64,000 bases of DNA from JAJZRV01 sp027442615 (GCA_027442615.1 DAIBBI010000029.1:1-64000), one strand, 5' to 3'; numbered from the stretch's first letter, positions 34,603 to 44,064 are shown. A program made the numbers and translations. Notes: generated from the sequence alone by a model not told the origin.

Positions 34603-35265
34603 CTAACGGGTTGTGATGCGAACCCCTCTCTCAGTTGTGGCAAGAATCAAAACATCGGCCGGCCGCCGCGCAAAAATACCGCACATGACCACGCCGGTGA
34701 TACTGGACAGTCGCGTTTCCATTTCAACAGGGTTCTGGATTTCAAGATGATGAACATCCAGAATGAGGTTGCCATTATCCGTGACAAACCCTTCACGCAG
34801 GGCAGGCTGCCCACCCAGACGGACCACTTCCCGGGCCACGTAACTGCGCGCCATGGGAATGACCTCCAGCGGCAGCGGAAAGTTTCCCAGCACCGGCACC
34901 AGCTTCTTTTCGTCGGCGATGCAGATAAATTGCCGGGCCACGGCAGCCACGATCTTTTCTCGCGTCAAGGCGCCACCCCCGCCCTTGATCATGGCAAAGT
35001 GGGTCGTAATTTCGTCAGCCCCATCCACATAGACGGGAAGATCGTTGACGCTGTTGAGGTCGAAAACCCGGATGCCGGCAGCCTTCAGGCGCTGCGTCGA
35101 AGCCTCGGAACTGGAAACGGCCCCTTCAATCCGGTTTTTGATCCCGGCCAGTTCCTGAATGAAAAAATTGACCGTAGAACCGGTACCCACACCCACGATG
35201 GCATCATCGGGAACATAGTCCAGCGCAGCGCGGGCTGCAGCAAATTTCAAGTCGTCCTGGGTCAT
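34603..35265 (-). CDS. rpiA: Ribose-5-phosphate isomerase A
   Basis: Interconverts ribose-5-phosphate and ribulose-5-phosphate; serves the pentose phosphate and Calvin cycles. 220 residues. Motifs are VGVGTGSTVNFFI, DGADEI and KGGGGALTREKI. The start MTQDDLKFAAARAAL matches the family. Ends 16 bases upstream of phoU. Confidence 0.97.
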   Translation of the reverse strand: MTQDDLKFAAARAALDYVPDDAIVGVGTGSTVNFFIQELAGIKNRIEGAVSSSEASTQRLKAAGIRVFDLNSVNDLPVYVDGADEITTHFAMIKGGGGALTREKIVAAVARQFICIADEKKLVPVLGNFPLPLEVIPMARSYVAREVVRLGGQPALREGFVTDNGNLILDVHHLEIQNPVEMETRLSSITGVVMCGIFARRPADVLILATTERGVRITTR

Positions 35266-35378
35266 CCATGGTTCTCGCTTTAAGCTTGCAGCATAACCCC
35301 AAGCGGAGGCGCGCTCAACCGGTTTTGGGAAATGTGGAAAAGTTTGCTACCCTCAAGGCCTTCTGGGGTGAAACAATT

Positions 35379-36893
35379 ATGAAAATTGATTATCTGGAAC
35401 GCATCCTGAATGCGACCCGCGTTTACGATGTGGCCATCGAAAGTCCGCTGCAGGTTGCGCCGCTGCTCTCGAAGCGGCTGGGCAATACGGTGCTGCTGAA
35501 ACGGGAGGACCTTCAGCCCGTATTTTCCTTCAAGCTGCGCGGCGCGTATAACAAAATGGCCTCCCTCAGCCCCCGTGAACTGGCGCTTGGGGTCATTGCC
35601 GCCAGTGCAGGGAATCACGCCCAGGGAGTGGCTTTGGCGGCGCAGAGGCTTTCAGCGCGCGCCCTGATCGTCATGCCAACGACGACACCCTCCATCAAGA
35701 TTGAAGCTGTGCGCGCTCGTGGCGCCGAAGTGATTCTGGAAGGCGTGTCTTATTCCGAAGCGCAGGAGCATGCCCAAAAACTTGCCAGGACGCACGGATA
35801 CACCTTCGTTCATCCTTATGATGACCCCGAGGTGATTGCCGGGCAGGGCACCATCGCCATGGAAATTCTGCGCCAATACTCCCGCCCCATCGAAACGATT
35901 TTCGTGGCGATCGGGGGGGGCGGGCTGATTTCCGGGGTGGCGTCCTATGTCAAACGGGTGAGGCCAGATGTCCGCATCATCGGTGTTCAGCCGCAGGATT
36001 CGGATGCCATGAAGCAATCCCTGGCCGCCGGGCGACGCGTTCGCCTGGATCAGGTGGGGCTGTTTGCTGATGGCGTCGCGGTGCGCCAGGTGGGTGTGGA
36101 AACCTTTCGGCTGTGCCGGACGCTGGTGGACGAAATCGTGACCGTGGACACGGATGCCATCTGTGCTGCCGTCAAGGACGTGTTTGACGAGACACGGGTC
36201 ATTCTGGAACCGGCGGGGGCGCTGGCCATTGCCGGCATGAAGCAGGTGGTGGCGCGTGACCGGCTCAGCAAAAAAACGCTGGTAGCCATTGCCTGCGGTG
36301 CCAACATGAATTTTGACCGGCTGAGGTTCATTGCGGAGCGTGCCGAACTTGGAGAGAGACGCGAGGCGGTTTTCGCAGCCACGATACCGGAACAGCCAGG
36401 AAGCTTCAGAAGGTTTTGCGAGCTATTGGGTGATCGCGCCGTGACGGAGTTTAACTATCGGTACGCCGATGAGCGCCAGGCCCATGTTTTTGTGGGTATT
36501 TCAGTGGCGCACGCGAAAGAGACGCGGGCTTTACTGAAGTCCTTCAATGCGCATGGCATCAAGACTCTGGACCTGACCGACAACGAAATGGCCAAGCTGC
36601 ATGTGCGCCATTTGGTGGGGGGGCGGGCGCCACAGGCGCGGCACGAAATGCTCTACCGCTTCGAGTTTCCCGAACGCCCCGGTGCGCTTCCCAAATTCCT
36701 CAACAGCATGAGTGAGGACTGGAACATCAGCCTGTTTCACTATCGCAACCATGGGGCGGACTACGGCAGAGTGCTGGTCGGGCTGCAAGTGCCTCCCGAG
36801 GACAAGCGGGCCTTCCAGAAATTCCTGGCCAACCTGGGGTATCCTTGGGTTGATGAAAGCAACAACCCGGCCTATGCCCTGTTTCTGGGTTAA
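35379..36893 (+). CDS. ilvA: Threonine dehydratase, biosynthetic
   Basis: PLP enzyme making 2-oxobutyrate for isoleucine. 504 residues: catalytic domain with the PLP lysine in FSFKLRGAYNKM, SAGNHAQGVALAA and the GGGGLISG phosphate loop, followed by two ACT-like regulatory domains (SFRRFCELLGDRAVTEFNYR and LPKFLNSMSEDWNISLFHYR) that confer isoleucine inhibition. The start MKIDYLERIL has GGGGTGA about seven bases upstream. Ends with a four-base overlap with the aldehyde dehydrogenase on the other strand. Confidence 0.96.
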   Translation: MKIDYLERILNATRVYDVAIESPLQVAPLLSKRLGNTVLLKREDLQPVFSFKLRGAYNKMASLSPRELALGVIAASAGNHAQGVALAAQRLSARALIVMPTTTPSIKIEAVRARGAEVILEGVSYSEAQEHAQKLARTHGYTFVHPYDDPEVIAGQGTIAMEILRQYSRPIETIFVAIGGGGLISGVASYVKRVRPDVRIIGVQPQDSDAMKQSLAAGRRVRLDQVGLFADGVAVRQVGVETFRLCRTLVDEIVTVDTDAICAAVKDVFDETRVILEPAGALAIAGMKQVVARDRLSKKTLVAIACGANMNFDRLRFIAERAELGERREAVFAATIPEQPGSFRRFCELLGDRAVTEFNYRYADERQAHVFVGISVAHAKETRALLKSFNAHGIKTLDLTDNEMAKLHVRHLVGGRAPQARHEMLYRFEFPERPGALPKFLNSMSEDWNISLFHYRNHGADYGRVLVGLQVPPEDKRAFQKFLANLGYPWVDESNNPAYALFLG

Positions 36894-38263
36894 GCCGGGT
36901 TTCTGATCCAGACCGTTTTGAGGTTGGTGAATTCCCGAATGCCCTGAGAAGAAAGTTCGCGACCAAAACCGGAGTTCTTGGTGCCGCCAAAGGGCAGTCG
37001 CGGGTCCGACTTCACCAATCCGTTGATGAAGGTGCAACCGGCATCAATTTGTCCGGCTAGCTGCTCGGCCCGCCGAATGTCCCTGCTCCATACGGTGGAA
37101 CCTAACCCATAGGGCGTATTGTTGGCCAATGCCAGCGCGTCTTCCTCATCCCTGGCGCGAACGATCATGGCCACTGGTCCAAAAAGCTCCTGCTGCCAGA
37201 TGGGTGACTCCGGGGTGATCCCGTCGAGGATCGTAGGGGCGTAAAACCATCCAGGGCCAGGCAGCGCATGACCTCCCATCAGGGCTTCGGCGCCGCCCGA
37301 GAGCGCTGCCTTGACTTGCAGGTCGAGGTGGTCGCGCAAATCCCGACGGGCCATGGGCCCCAGCGTCACGCCGGGGTCGAAGGGGTCGCCGGGTTTGAGG
37401 GTGGCCACCCGTTCGGTAAACATCTCCAGAAAGGCATCGGCAATTTCAGGCACGAGAATGAACCGCTTGGCTGCGATGCAGGCCTGCCCACAGTTCATGT
37501 ATCGCGAACTCAGTCCCTGACGCGCAGCCCATTCCAGGTCGGCATCGGCCAATACCACAAAGGGGTCAGACCCCCCCAGCTCCAGAATGCACTTTTTGAG
37601 GTGTGCTCCGGCGATGGAAGCTACGGCGCGGCCAGCGCGCTCCGAGCCCGTCACGGTAACGGCATGCACATGCGGGCTTCCGATTGCATCGGCAACCAGG
37701 GCATCTTCGATAAACAGGTGGGACATCAGATGATCGGGCATGGCGGCGTCTTGCAGCAGCGAAACGATGGCCAGGGCACAGCGCGGGACATTGGGGGCAT
37801 GCTTGAAGACCACGCCGTTGCCTGCCATCAGGGCGGGTACGGCAAAACGGAACACCTGCCAGAAGGGAAAATTCCAGGGCATGACGCCCAGCACCACGCC
37901 GATGGGGGTGTAAGCCACATAGCTGCGGGCTCCGGGAACAGTCATGGGCTCGGGCGTCAGAAACCCCTCTCCCTCATTGGCGTAATAGTCGCAGATGGTG
38001 ACGCATTTCTCGACTTCGGCACGGGCTTCGCGCGTGACCTTGCCCATTTCTTCGGTGATTAGCCGGGCAAATTCATCCCGTCGCGCCAGCAGGCCTTGCC
38101 CCAGGCGGCGAAGCGCCTGCGCGCGCTCGGAAAACGATGTGTGGCGCCAGGACTGTTGGGCTGCATGCGTCCTGGCCAGGATAGCCAGCAGGGCGGTCCT
38201 GTCCGAACTTGGAAACTGTGCGCTGACGACCTCGGTGGTGGGGTTCTGGCTGAAGAAGGGCAT
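36890..38263 (-). CDS. NAD(P)-dependent succinate-semialdehyde dehydrogenase family protein
   Basis: 457 residues, aldehyde dehydrogenase fold. Motifs are GVMPWNFPFWQVFR, VTGSERAGRAV, LELGGSDPF (general-base Glu) and the nucleophile in MNCGQACIAAKR. It resembles GabD/Sad-type succinate-semialdehyde dehydrogenases, but substrate range in this family is broad. GGAG precedes the ATG. Divergent from exbB; the intervening 158 bases hold the PhoB-like repeats. Confidence 0.85.
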   Translation of the reverse strand: MPFFSQNPTTEVVSAQFPSSDRTALLAILARTHAAQQSWRHTSFSERAQALRRLGQGLLARRDEFARLITEEMGKVTREARAEVEKCVTICDYYANEGEGFLTPEPMTVPGARSYVAYTPIGVVLGVMPWNFPFWQVFRFAVPALMAGNGVVFKHAPNVPRCALAIVSLLQDAAMPDHLMSHLFIEDALVADAIGSPHVHAVTVTGSERAGRAVASIAGAHLKKCILELGGSDPFVVLADADLEWAARQGLSSRYMNCGQACIAAKRFILVPEIADAFLEMFTERVATLKPGDPFDPGVTLGPMARRDLRDHLDLQVKAALSGGAEALMGGHALPGPGWFYAPTILDGITPESPIWQQELFGPVAMIVRARDEEDALALANNTPYGLGSTVWSRDIRRAEQLAGQIDAGCTFINGLVKSDPRLPFGGTKNSGFGRELSSQGIREFTNLKTVWIRNPA

Positions 38264-38339
38264 GACGGACTCCGGGTGGAGAATGTTACAGGAAAACCCG
38301 TAAGGTTATCGCAGGGACGGGGCTCTTGACAACTTTTCC

Positions 38340-38395
38340 CTGTCATCTGCGAGTCAAAAAAATGTCATGATGATGAAACCGGAAATGGGGATACT
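38340..38395 (+). promoter_or_regulatory. PhoB-like box and -10 upstream of exbB
   Basis: Four half-sites at an 11-base period: CTGTCAT (38340), GAGTCAA (38351), ATGTCAT (38362) and a weaker ATGAAAC (38373). The Pho box consensus is CTGTCAT repeated with a four-base gap. GATACT at 38390-38395 lies ten bases after the last half-site, the distance expected for a PhoB-activated -10. Confidence 0.6.
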
Positions 38396-38421
38396 GGCGG
38401 GATTCAAATCCGAGCTCCGAG

Positions 38422-39075
38422 ATGATGAACCTGACCCATCTGATTGACCTTGCCAACGATTCCGGAGGGACGCTGTACCTCATGCTGGTGCTCCTGACCC
38501 TGGCATTGACCGTGATCATCGAGCGCAGTCGTTACCTGTCCAATATGCTCGAAGCAGGGGACCATCTGATCCGCTTGCTCCGGTCCAGACAGGGCGAGGG
38601 GCATTTGGGGCTGATGGAGTTTACGCTTCAGCACCCAAAACTGCCCCACCTGACCCTGATCGATGCGGCAGCAGGCGCGTCGCCTGCCTTGCGATCAGAT
38701 CGCGACTCCATGGACAGCACGCTGGAAGAAGCGGTGATGCACGAAGTCCCCAAACTGGACCGCTCGCTCTGGATGCTCGATACCATCATCACCCTGGCCC
38801 CGCTGCTGGGATTGTTCGGAACCATCGTGGGCATGTTCAATGCGTTCAGCGTATTGGGCGAAGGCCAGAACGCTGCAACCGAAATCACCTCGGGTATCGC
38901 AGAGGCCTTGCTGGCTACAGCTTCAGGATTGGTGGTGGCCATGGTTGGGCTGGTATTTTTCAACAGCCTCAATTCAAGAATCCGGCTGGTGGTACACCAG
39001 ATGGAAACCCTCAAGGTCATGATCCTGAATCGCTCGGATACGACGATTCAACGCAACCTGCAATCGGCCGCATAA
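38422..39075 (+). CDS. exbB: Biopolymer transport protein ExbB (MotA/TolQ/ExbB family)
   Basis: 217-residue inner-membrane proton-channel subunit that energises TonB. One N-terminal membrane segment (LYLMLVLLTLALTVII), a cytoplasmic domain, then two more segments with the family signature LAPLLGLFGTIVGMFNAF and ASGLVVAMVGLVFFN. First gene of exbB-exbD-tonB-phosphatase-receptor. The ATG may be either of two consecutive codons. Confidence 0.93.
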   Translation: MMNLTHLIDLANDSGGTLYLMLVLLTLALTVIIERSRYLSNMLEAGDHLIRLLRSRQGEGHLGLMEFTLQHPKLPHLTLIDAAAGASPALRSDRDSMDSTLEEAVMHEVPKLDRSLWMLDTIITLAPLLGLFGTIVGMFNAFSVLGEGQNAATEITSGIAEALLATASGLVVAMVGLVFFNSLNSRIRLVVHQMETLKVMILNRSDTTIQRNLQSAA

Positions 39076-39081
39076 TTTCAT

Positions 39082-39471
39082 ATGCGTTATCTCCAGCAGC
39101 GGCGCGCCCGCATCGAGATTATCCCGATGATCGACATCATGCTGTTTTTGTTGGTGTTTTTTGCAATGTTGATGTTGAAGATGATACCGACCTCCGGGCA
39201 GGTGACCAAGCTGCCCACCAGTAGTACCGCCGAATTGTTGCCAGCCCCCAAGTTATTGGTGGAACTGTCCGAGGATGGGTCGGTTCGGGTGGACCATGCC
39301 CCTATCGGGCTGCAGGAATTAACGGCAAGACTGAAAGCCCTGGGTAGCAAGACTGCGGTGACCATTGCGGGAAGCCAGGAGGTTGCCTTGCAGAAGGTGA
39401 TGGCGGTGCTGGATGCAGTCAAGGCATCCGGGGTTTCCCAAATTTCCATTGCAGCCCGTCGTGTCCAGTAG
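39082..39471 (+). CDS. exbD: Biopolymer transport protein ExbD
   Basis: 129 residues. One membrane helix carrying the proton-carrying Asp in EIIPMIDIMLFLLVFFAM, followed by a periplasmic domain. It partners ExbB in powering TonB. Six bases after exbB and overlapping the start of tonB. Confidence 0.93.
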   Translation: MRYLQQRRARIEIIPMIDIMLFLLVFFAMLMLKMIPTSGQVTKLPTSSTAELLPAPKLLVELSEDGSVRVDHAPIGLQELTARLKALGSKTAVTIAGSQEVALQKVMAVLDAVKASGVSQISIAARRVQ

Positions 39472-40126
39472 CGGGGTGCTTGCAGGCACGCATGCCCTGG
39501 GAAATGCGCAAAACGATGGGCTCAAGGCCTTGGCACTGGCGTTGCTGCTGGAGCTTCTGTTGATGAGCCTGGTCGCTGCCGTCTACATTTCCGGCATGCT
39601 CCGCCCCACACCTGTGATGAAGGATACGGTGACGCTTCAGCTGGACAGTCTCGCACCAGAACCCGTACCCCCCACGCCGCCGCCCCGGAAGGTCGAAAAA
39701 TCGCCGCCCGTGGCCAGGAAAATACCCGAGCCCATTCCGGTACCCATGACAGAGCCACCCGTGGCCCAGGATGCAGCGCCATCCCCCTTTGCCGAAAAGC
39801 CGGCTCCAACCCCATCGGCCCCGGCCCCGCATCCAACGGAAGCCGATGTGCTGGCGGATTACACTGCCAAAATCCGGAATGCCGTGCAAGCGGCCCTGAT
39901 TTTTCCAAAGGCGGCGGAAGCGCGCCACGACACCGGGCGGACGCGCGTGGAGTTTCGCTTGTTTCAGGGACGGCAAAGTGGTGCCCGGGTGATATCATCC
40001 AGTGGCATCAACATGTTTGATCGTGCTGCACTGCAGGCCGTGCAGGATGCGGTCTTTCCGCAACCCCCGGAAGCCCTCCGGGAGCAGGCACGATTGTTTC
40101 AGATCTGGGTGGAATTCAGGCGTTAG
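39461..40126 (+). CDS. tonB: TonB energy-transducing protein
   Basis: About 221 residues. N-terminal membrane helix (LKALALALLLELLLMSLVAA), a proline-rich periplasmic linker (PVPPTPPPRKVEK onward), and a C-terminal TonB fold ending QIWVEFRR. No ATG is near; GTG at 39461 (overlapping exbD by 11 bases) or GTG at 39476 are the candidate starts and neither has a strong ribosome site, so translation is probably coupled to exbD. Likely dedicated to the receptor encoded downstream. Confidence 0.85.
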   Translation: MSSSGVLAGTHALGNAQNDGLKALALALLLELLLMSLVAAVYISGMLRPTPVMKDTVTLQLDSLAPEPVPPTPPPRKVEKSPPVARKIPEPIPVPMTEPPVAQDAAPSPFAEKPAPTPSAPAPHPTEADVLADYTAKIRNAVQAALIFPKAAEARHDTGRTRVEFRLFQGRQSGARVISSSGINMFDRAALQAVQDAVFPQPPEALREQARLFQIWVEFRR

Positions 40127-40132
40127 GGGTCC

Positions 40133-41497
40133 GTGCGTCTACACATCTTCAAGGTGATCATCGGGTTGGGTCTGTCGGGGTGGGTCCAGTTCGTGATTGC
40201 GGGTTCCGAGGTTTCATCGTATGTAGCCCTGGGGCCGCAGGGACGGGCCATTGTCCGGGTGGTGACGCAGGCAACAACCTGTCCCGTGCTGGAAGTGGAT
40301 GGCCTTCACAAGGTTATGGACACGCGCGTCGCGCCCAGGCAAACGCCTCTCTCGTCAGAAAGGCCGGCCGTCTTTTTGACGCGCGTCTGTGAACTCAATC
40401 TGTCCTCGACCAGCACCAACGTGCGGCTGGATGGCAGGGAATTGCCCCTCGTCAAAGCGGTCATCCGGAAAATCGTATTGTTGGGAGATACCGGTTGCCG
40501 CATGAAGTGGCCTGCAGCCTACCAGTCCTGCAACGACACCGAAGCCTGGCCCCTGGCCCGGGTTGCCCTGAGCGCAGCAGCAGAAAAGCCGGACCTCGTG
40601 ATCCATGTCGGGGACTATCACTATCGTGAAAGCCCCTGTTTGTCAGAGGGCTGTGCCCATAGCCCCCAAGGCTATGGATCCGACACCTGGGAAGCGGATT
40701 TTTTTGTCCCGCTGCGTCCATTATTGCAGGCCGCGCCTTGGGTATTTGCGCGCGGCAATCATGAATCCTGCATGCGGGCCGGACAGGGCTGGTTCAGATT
40801 TCTCGATCCCCGGCCCTTTGACGCCAGACATTCCTGCGATGATCCCGCGCAGGAGGCGGGGGATCTGACTGCACCCTACGCGGTACCTCTGGGGCCCCAA
40901 CAGCAGTTGATCGTCTTTGATTCGGCGGCAGCTTCAGAAAAACCCCAGCGACCGGGCGCTCCGGCAGTGGCTGCTTATGCGGCCCAGTTTGAGCAGGTTG
41001 CTGCACTGGCAAGTACCCGGCCCTACAACTGGCTGGTATTGCACCACCCCGTGCTGGGCTACGGCTATCTGCCGTTGGCGGGATACCAGAAAGGGAATCC
41101 CACCCTTCTTGCCGCGCTGCAGGAAAATCATTACCCAACGCTTTTTCCCGAGGGAATACAGTTGACCTTGCAAGGCCATATTCACACCTTCGAACTGAAC
41201 CGTTTTGAAGGACGCGAACCCATGACGCTGATTACCGGTTTTGGAGGTTCGCTGCTGGAGCCGCAGTTTCCCAGGGGCGTGCCGCCCCATTTTCAGATGG
41301 CTCCAGCAGTCACCCTGGCCGAAACCCGATCGGAGCAGCAGTACGGATACACGGTGCTGGAACAGCAGGAGGGTCATTGGACCTTGCTGGAGAAAGACAT
41401 CGAAGGCCGCACCCGAATGCGTTGCCTGCTGCAACTGGTGGAGGCGCCTTACAAGTACGCATGCAGCGCATCGCCGTTGCAAGACCCGGCAAATTGA
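40133..41497 (+). CDS. Exported calcineurin-like metallophosphoesterase
   Basis: 454 residues with an N-terminal signal peptide (about 1-23, ending VIAGSE), so periplasmic or secreted. The binuclear-metal motifs are in order: GDTG (118-121), GDYHYR (160-165), GNHE (208-211), LHHPV and GHIHTFEL. Ten or so cysteines suggest disulfides. It resembles purple-acid-phosphatase-like enzymes; substrate unknown. Start is GTG six bases after tonB. Being in a TonB operon behind a PhoB-like box points to phosphate release from organic phosphate. Confidence 0.82.
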   Translation: MRLHIFKVIIGLGLSGWVQFVIAGSEVSSYVALGPQGRAIVRVVTQATTCPVLEVDGLHKVMDTRVAPRQTPLSSERPAVFLTRVCELNLSSTSTNVRLDGRELPLVKAVIRKIVLLGDTGCRMKWPAAYQSCNDTEAWPLARVALSAAAEKPDLVIHVGDYHYRESPCLSEGCAHSPQGYGSDTWEADFFVPLRPLLQAAPWVFARGNHESCMRAGQGWFRFLDPRPFDARHSCDDPAQEAGDLTAPYAVPLGPQQQLIVFDSAAASEKPQRPGAPAVAAYAAQFEQVAALASTRPYNWLVLHHPVLGYGYLPLAGYQKGNPTLLAALQENHYPTLFPEGIQLTLQGHIHTFELNRFEGREPMTLITGFGGSLLEPQFPRGVPPHFQMAPAVTLAETRSEQQYGYTVLEQQEGHWTLLEKDIEGRTRMRCLLQLVEAPYKYACSASPLQDPAN

Positions 41498-41629
41498 ATT
41501 CATCAATCTGCAATCTGTTGCTCATCTTCCTGCAACCTTCACACTGAATAATCGCTGCGCAAACACCAGCGCGCACCGGCCATTTTTCTTCAGGCCGGAT
41601 TTTCTAATTGACAAGAAGAGCGATCATTC

Positions 41630-43843
41630 ATGCATAACAAAACGAAATTCAAGTTGCGTGGTGCCAGCCATGCCGTGATCTCGGCCTGGGCCTTGTTGGG
41701 GGTGGTGGCGCCGGTCTTTGCAGACCAGACTGTGGATCTGGGGGCAGTGGGGGCATCGGGGACAGGGGTTGCCACGGCGACTGAAGACCCTGCATCAGCC
41801 ATCTATCAGGCACCTACGCAAGCTTCACTGACGGCCACTCAGCCGCAGTCCATCATCACACAGCATTTCATCCAGGAAAATGCTTCGGCAGGATCCAACT
41901 ACACGGACATCATTTCCATTGCACCGAGCGTTGTCAGCATCAACCCCAACGGTCCTGGAATGATGGAAACCCAAAGCATGACGATCCGCGGATTTTCCGA
42001 CGGACAGTACAACGTGACGTTTGATGGCATTCCCTGGGGGGATTCCAATGACTTCACCCATCACTCCACCTCTTATTTCATGCCCCAGGACATTGGTGGC
42101 ATCGTCATAGACAGGGGGCCGGGCGATGCCAGCAACATCGGGAACGCAACCTTCGGCGGCACGGTGGCGGTCACTTCGAAATTGCCGTTGGCCGCAGCGG
42201 GAACAACCCTGTATGGTTCGACGGGAAGCTGGAATACCCACCTGTTTGGCGCACAGTTCGATACCGGTAACATGCAGAATTACAACGACGGTCGCGCGTT
42301 CATCGACTACAAGAACTTTACGACCGATGGTTATCTGACCAACAGCGGTCAGCGCCGTCAAAACATTTTCATGAAGTTCGAGAATTCCCTGGGGCAGGAC
42401 ACAACGCTGTCATTCGTGGCCATGGGCAACAAGGTGCGCCAGAACGTCCCTTATGGTGCCACGACGACGCAGATGGCGCTGTATGGCAATAACTTTGCAT
42501 TGGATACGAATCCGGGCAGCCAGAACAATGCAGGATATAACTATGACGACATCACCTCGGATTTCGAGTACATCGGACTGAAATCCAGGTTGGGTTCATG
42601 GAGTGTGGACAACAAGCTCTATACCTACGCCTATTATCACAACGGCTACAATTCAAATGCACCGGGCGCGCTCAATACCGGTCTTGGCACGGTAGTGGGC
42701 GGTGTGGCCCAGCCCAACGATGTTCCCGGGCAGTCCATGACCATGAATTACCGTTCATTTGGCGATGTGTTGCGCCTTTCCGAAGCGATGGGGTCCGGGG
42801 TGCTCGACTTCGGGATGTGGGTGGATTACCAGACCAACTCGCGCTCCCAGTACGAGATCGACTGGACGCTGAATCAGGCATTCAACACCGGTAATGGCGC
42901 CGCGAACGGCGGGTACATCGACCGGCTGATGAACGACACATTGACAACGATCCAGCCCTATGTGCAATACACCTGGAACATCAGCGATGTCTGGAGCATG
43001 ACCCCGGGACTTAAGTACGACTACTTCCGGCGTGCCGTGGATTCCACCGTAAACCAGGGAACAGGACAACCCTTTACCGGCTCGGAAAGCTGGAGCAAGG
43101 CGCTGCCTGCCCTGGTGACGCGCTACATGCTGTCTTCCCACTGGTCGGTGTACGCCCAATATGCCGAAGGTTTCATGGCGCCCAACCTCAACGTGTTCTA
43201 CAAACAGGGCCCGCAGCTGGGAGGGCTCAGCCCACAGCAAACCACCAACTACCAGGTAGGGACCACCTGGTCCACGCCGACACTGACCCTGGGTTTTGAT
43301 CTCTACAAGATCGATTTCACCAACCAGATCAGCCATACCTCATGCGGCGTCGGAAGTCCGTTTACGTGTTTCTACAATACGGGCGGGGTGAAGTACGATG
43401 GGGGCGAGGTGGAGGGGACCTGGGCGATTGGCGGGGGAGTGAGCCTCTACGGCAACTATGGCGTCAACAACTATTCCACGAGCGATGGCTCTGTGCTGCC
43501 CGATGTGCCCCAAACCACTGCGGCAGCCGGCGTGATCTATCAGAAAGGGGGGCTGTACAGCTCCCTGATTGCGAAGGAAGTGGGTTCACGCACGGCAGAC
43601 GTGACCTATGCGTCGGGTGCCCCCATCCAGTTTGGTTCATACACCATCACCAACTTCAATCTGAACTACAAGCTGGAAAAATCCGCGTTCCTGGGCAAAG
43701 ACGCCCGGATTGGCCTGCAGGTCAATAACCTGTTCAATCAGAACCAGCCATTCTTTGCCAACATGACGGATCCGAGCGGAACCCCCATGTTTTTCAACAT
43801 TCCCGAACGGAATTTTGAATTGAGCCTGTCGGTGGGCATCTGA
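41630..43843 (+). CDS. TonB-dependent outer-membrane receptor
   Basis: 737 residues. Signal peptide ends near residue 31 (VFADQ); plug domain includes MTIRGFSDGQYNVTFDGIPW and VIDRGPGDASNIGNATFGGTVAV; a 22-strand barrel follows, with the C-terminal ELSLSVGI. The plug resembles FecA-like receptors. Ligand is unknown; the upstream phosphatase and Pho-like box suggest a phosphorylated compound or its metal complex, but iron chelates are the usual ligands of this group. 132 bases separate it from the phosphatase gene, containing a weak CCGGCC/GGCCGG hairpin (near 41576-41598) and a TTGACA at 41608. Confidence 0.88.
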   Translation: MHNKTKFKLRGASHAVISAWALLGVVAPVFADQTVDLGAVGASGTGVATATEDPASAIYQAPTQASLTATQPQSIITQHFIQENASAGSNYTDIISIAPSVVSINPNGPGMMETQSMTIRGFSDGQYNVTFDGIPWGDSNDFTHHSTSYFMPQDIGGIVIDRGPGDASNIGNATFGGTVAVTSKLPLAAAGTTLYGSTGSWNTHLFGAQFDTGNMQNYNDGRAFIDYKNFTTDGYLTNSGQRRQNIFMKFENSLGQDTTLSFVAMGNKVRQNVPYGATTTQMALYGNNFALDTNPGSQNNAGYNYDDITSDFEYIGLKSRLGSWSVDNKLYTYAYYHNGYNSNAPGALNTGLGTVVGGVAQPNDVPGQSMTMNYRSFGDVLRLSEAMGSGVLDFGMWVDYQTNSRSQYEIDWTLNQAFNTGNGAANGGYIDRLMNDTLTTIQPYVQYTWNISDVWSMTPGLKYDYFRRAVDSTVNQGTGQPFTGSESWSKALPALVTRYMLSSHWSVYAQYAEGFMAPNLNVFYKQGPQLGGLSPQQTTNYQVGTTWSTPTLTLGFDLYKIDFTNQISHTSCGVGSPFTCFYNTGGVKYDGGEVEGTWAIGGGVSLYGNYGVNNYSTSDGSVLPDVPQTTAAAGVIYQKGGLYSSLIAKEVGSRTADVTYASGAPIQFGSYTITNFNLNYKLEKSAFLGKDARIGLQVNNLFNQNQPFFANMTDPSGTPMFFNIPERNFELSLSVGI

Positions 43844-43932
43844 GACCGAGGTGTGGTGGAAGTGATACAAATTTAAAAAGAGTCTGAGTTATCCTTTGGG
43901 CTATAAAGACCATAAGTAATTGGTTTGAAAGC

Positions 43933-43965
43933 AAGGCCGGGCCGTAACAAAGCCCGGCCTTTTTG
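43933..43965 (+). terminator. Rho-independent terminator after the TonB receptor gene
   Basis: Perfect stem AAGGCCGGGC / GCCCGGCCTT followed by a T-run (TTTTTG). Ends the exbB-to-receptor transcript. Confidence 0.9.
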
Positions 43966-43976
43966 TTGCATTTTGG

Positions 43977-43990
43977 TTGACTTGTGTCAA
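43977..43990. promoter_or_regulatory. TTGAC-N4-GTCAA inverted repeat upstream of the porin gene
   Basis: TTGACTTGTGTCAA is a 5-4-5 inverted repeat of the kind bound by Crp/Fnr-family regulators (FNR: TTGAT-N4-ATCAA). It is about 46 bases upstream of the predicted porin -35. Confidence 0.4.
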
Positions 43991-44035
43991 TCGTGTTTCG
44001 GTTTTGTATCTGAATGTGCTTGCGTTTTTCCGGGA

Positions 44036-44064
44036 CTGACAGTAGTTTTGCAGTTCCTAATACT
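44036..44064 (+). promoter_or_regulatory. Sigma-70 promoter of the porin gene
   Basis: CTGACA (44036-44041), 17-base spacer, AATACT (44059-44064), giving a leader of about 49 bases with GAGGAG before the ATG. Confidence 0.55.

Noticed and set aside
41576..41605. Terminator between the phosphatase and receptor genes
   Set aside because: Stem of only six pairs with a large loop and a broken T-run; too weak to call.
44036..44053. Second PhoB-like box (CTGACAG-N4-TTTGCAG) at the porin promoter
   Set aside because: The half-sites differ too much from CTGTCAT, and the bases are explained by a sigma-70 promoter.
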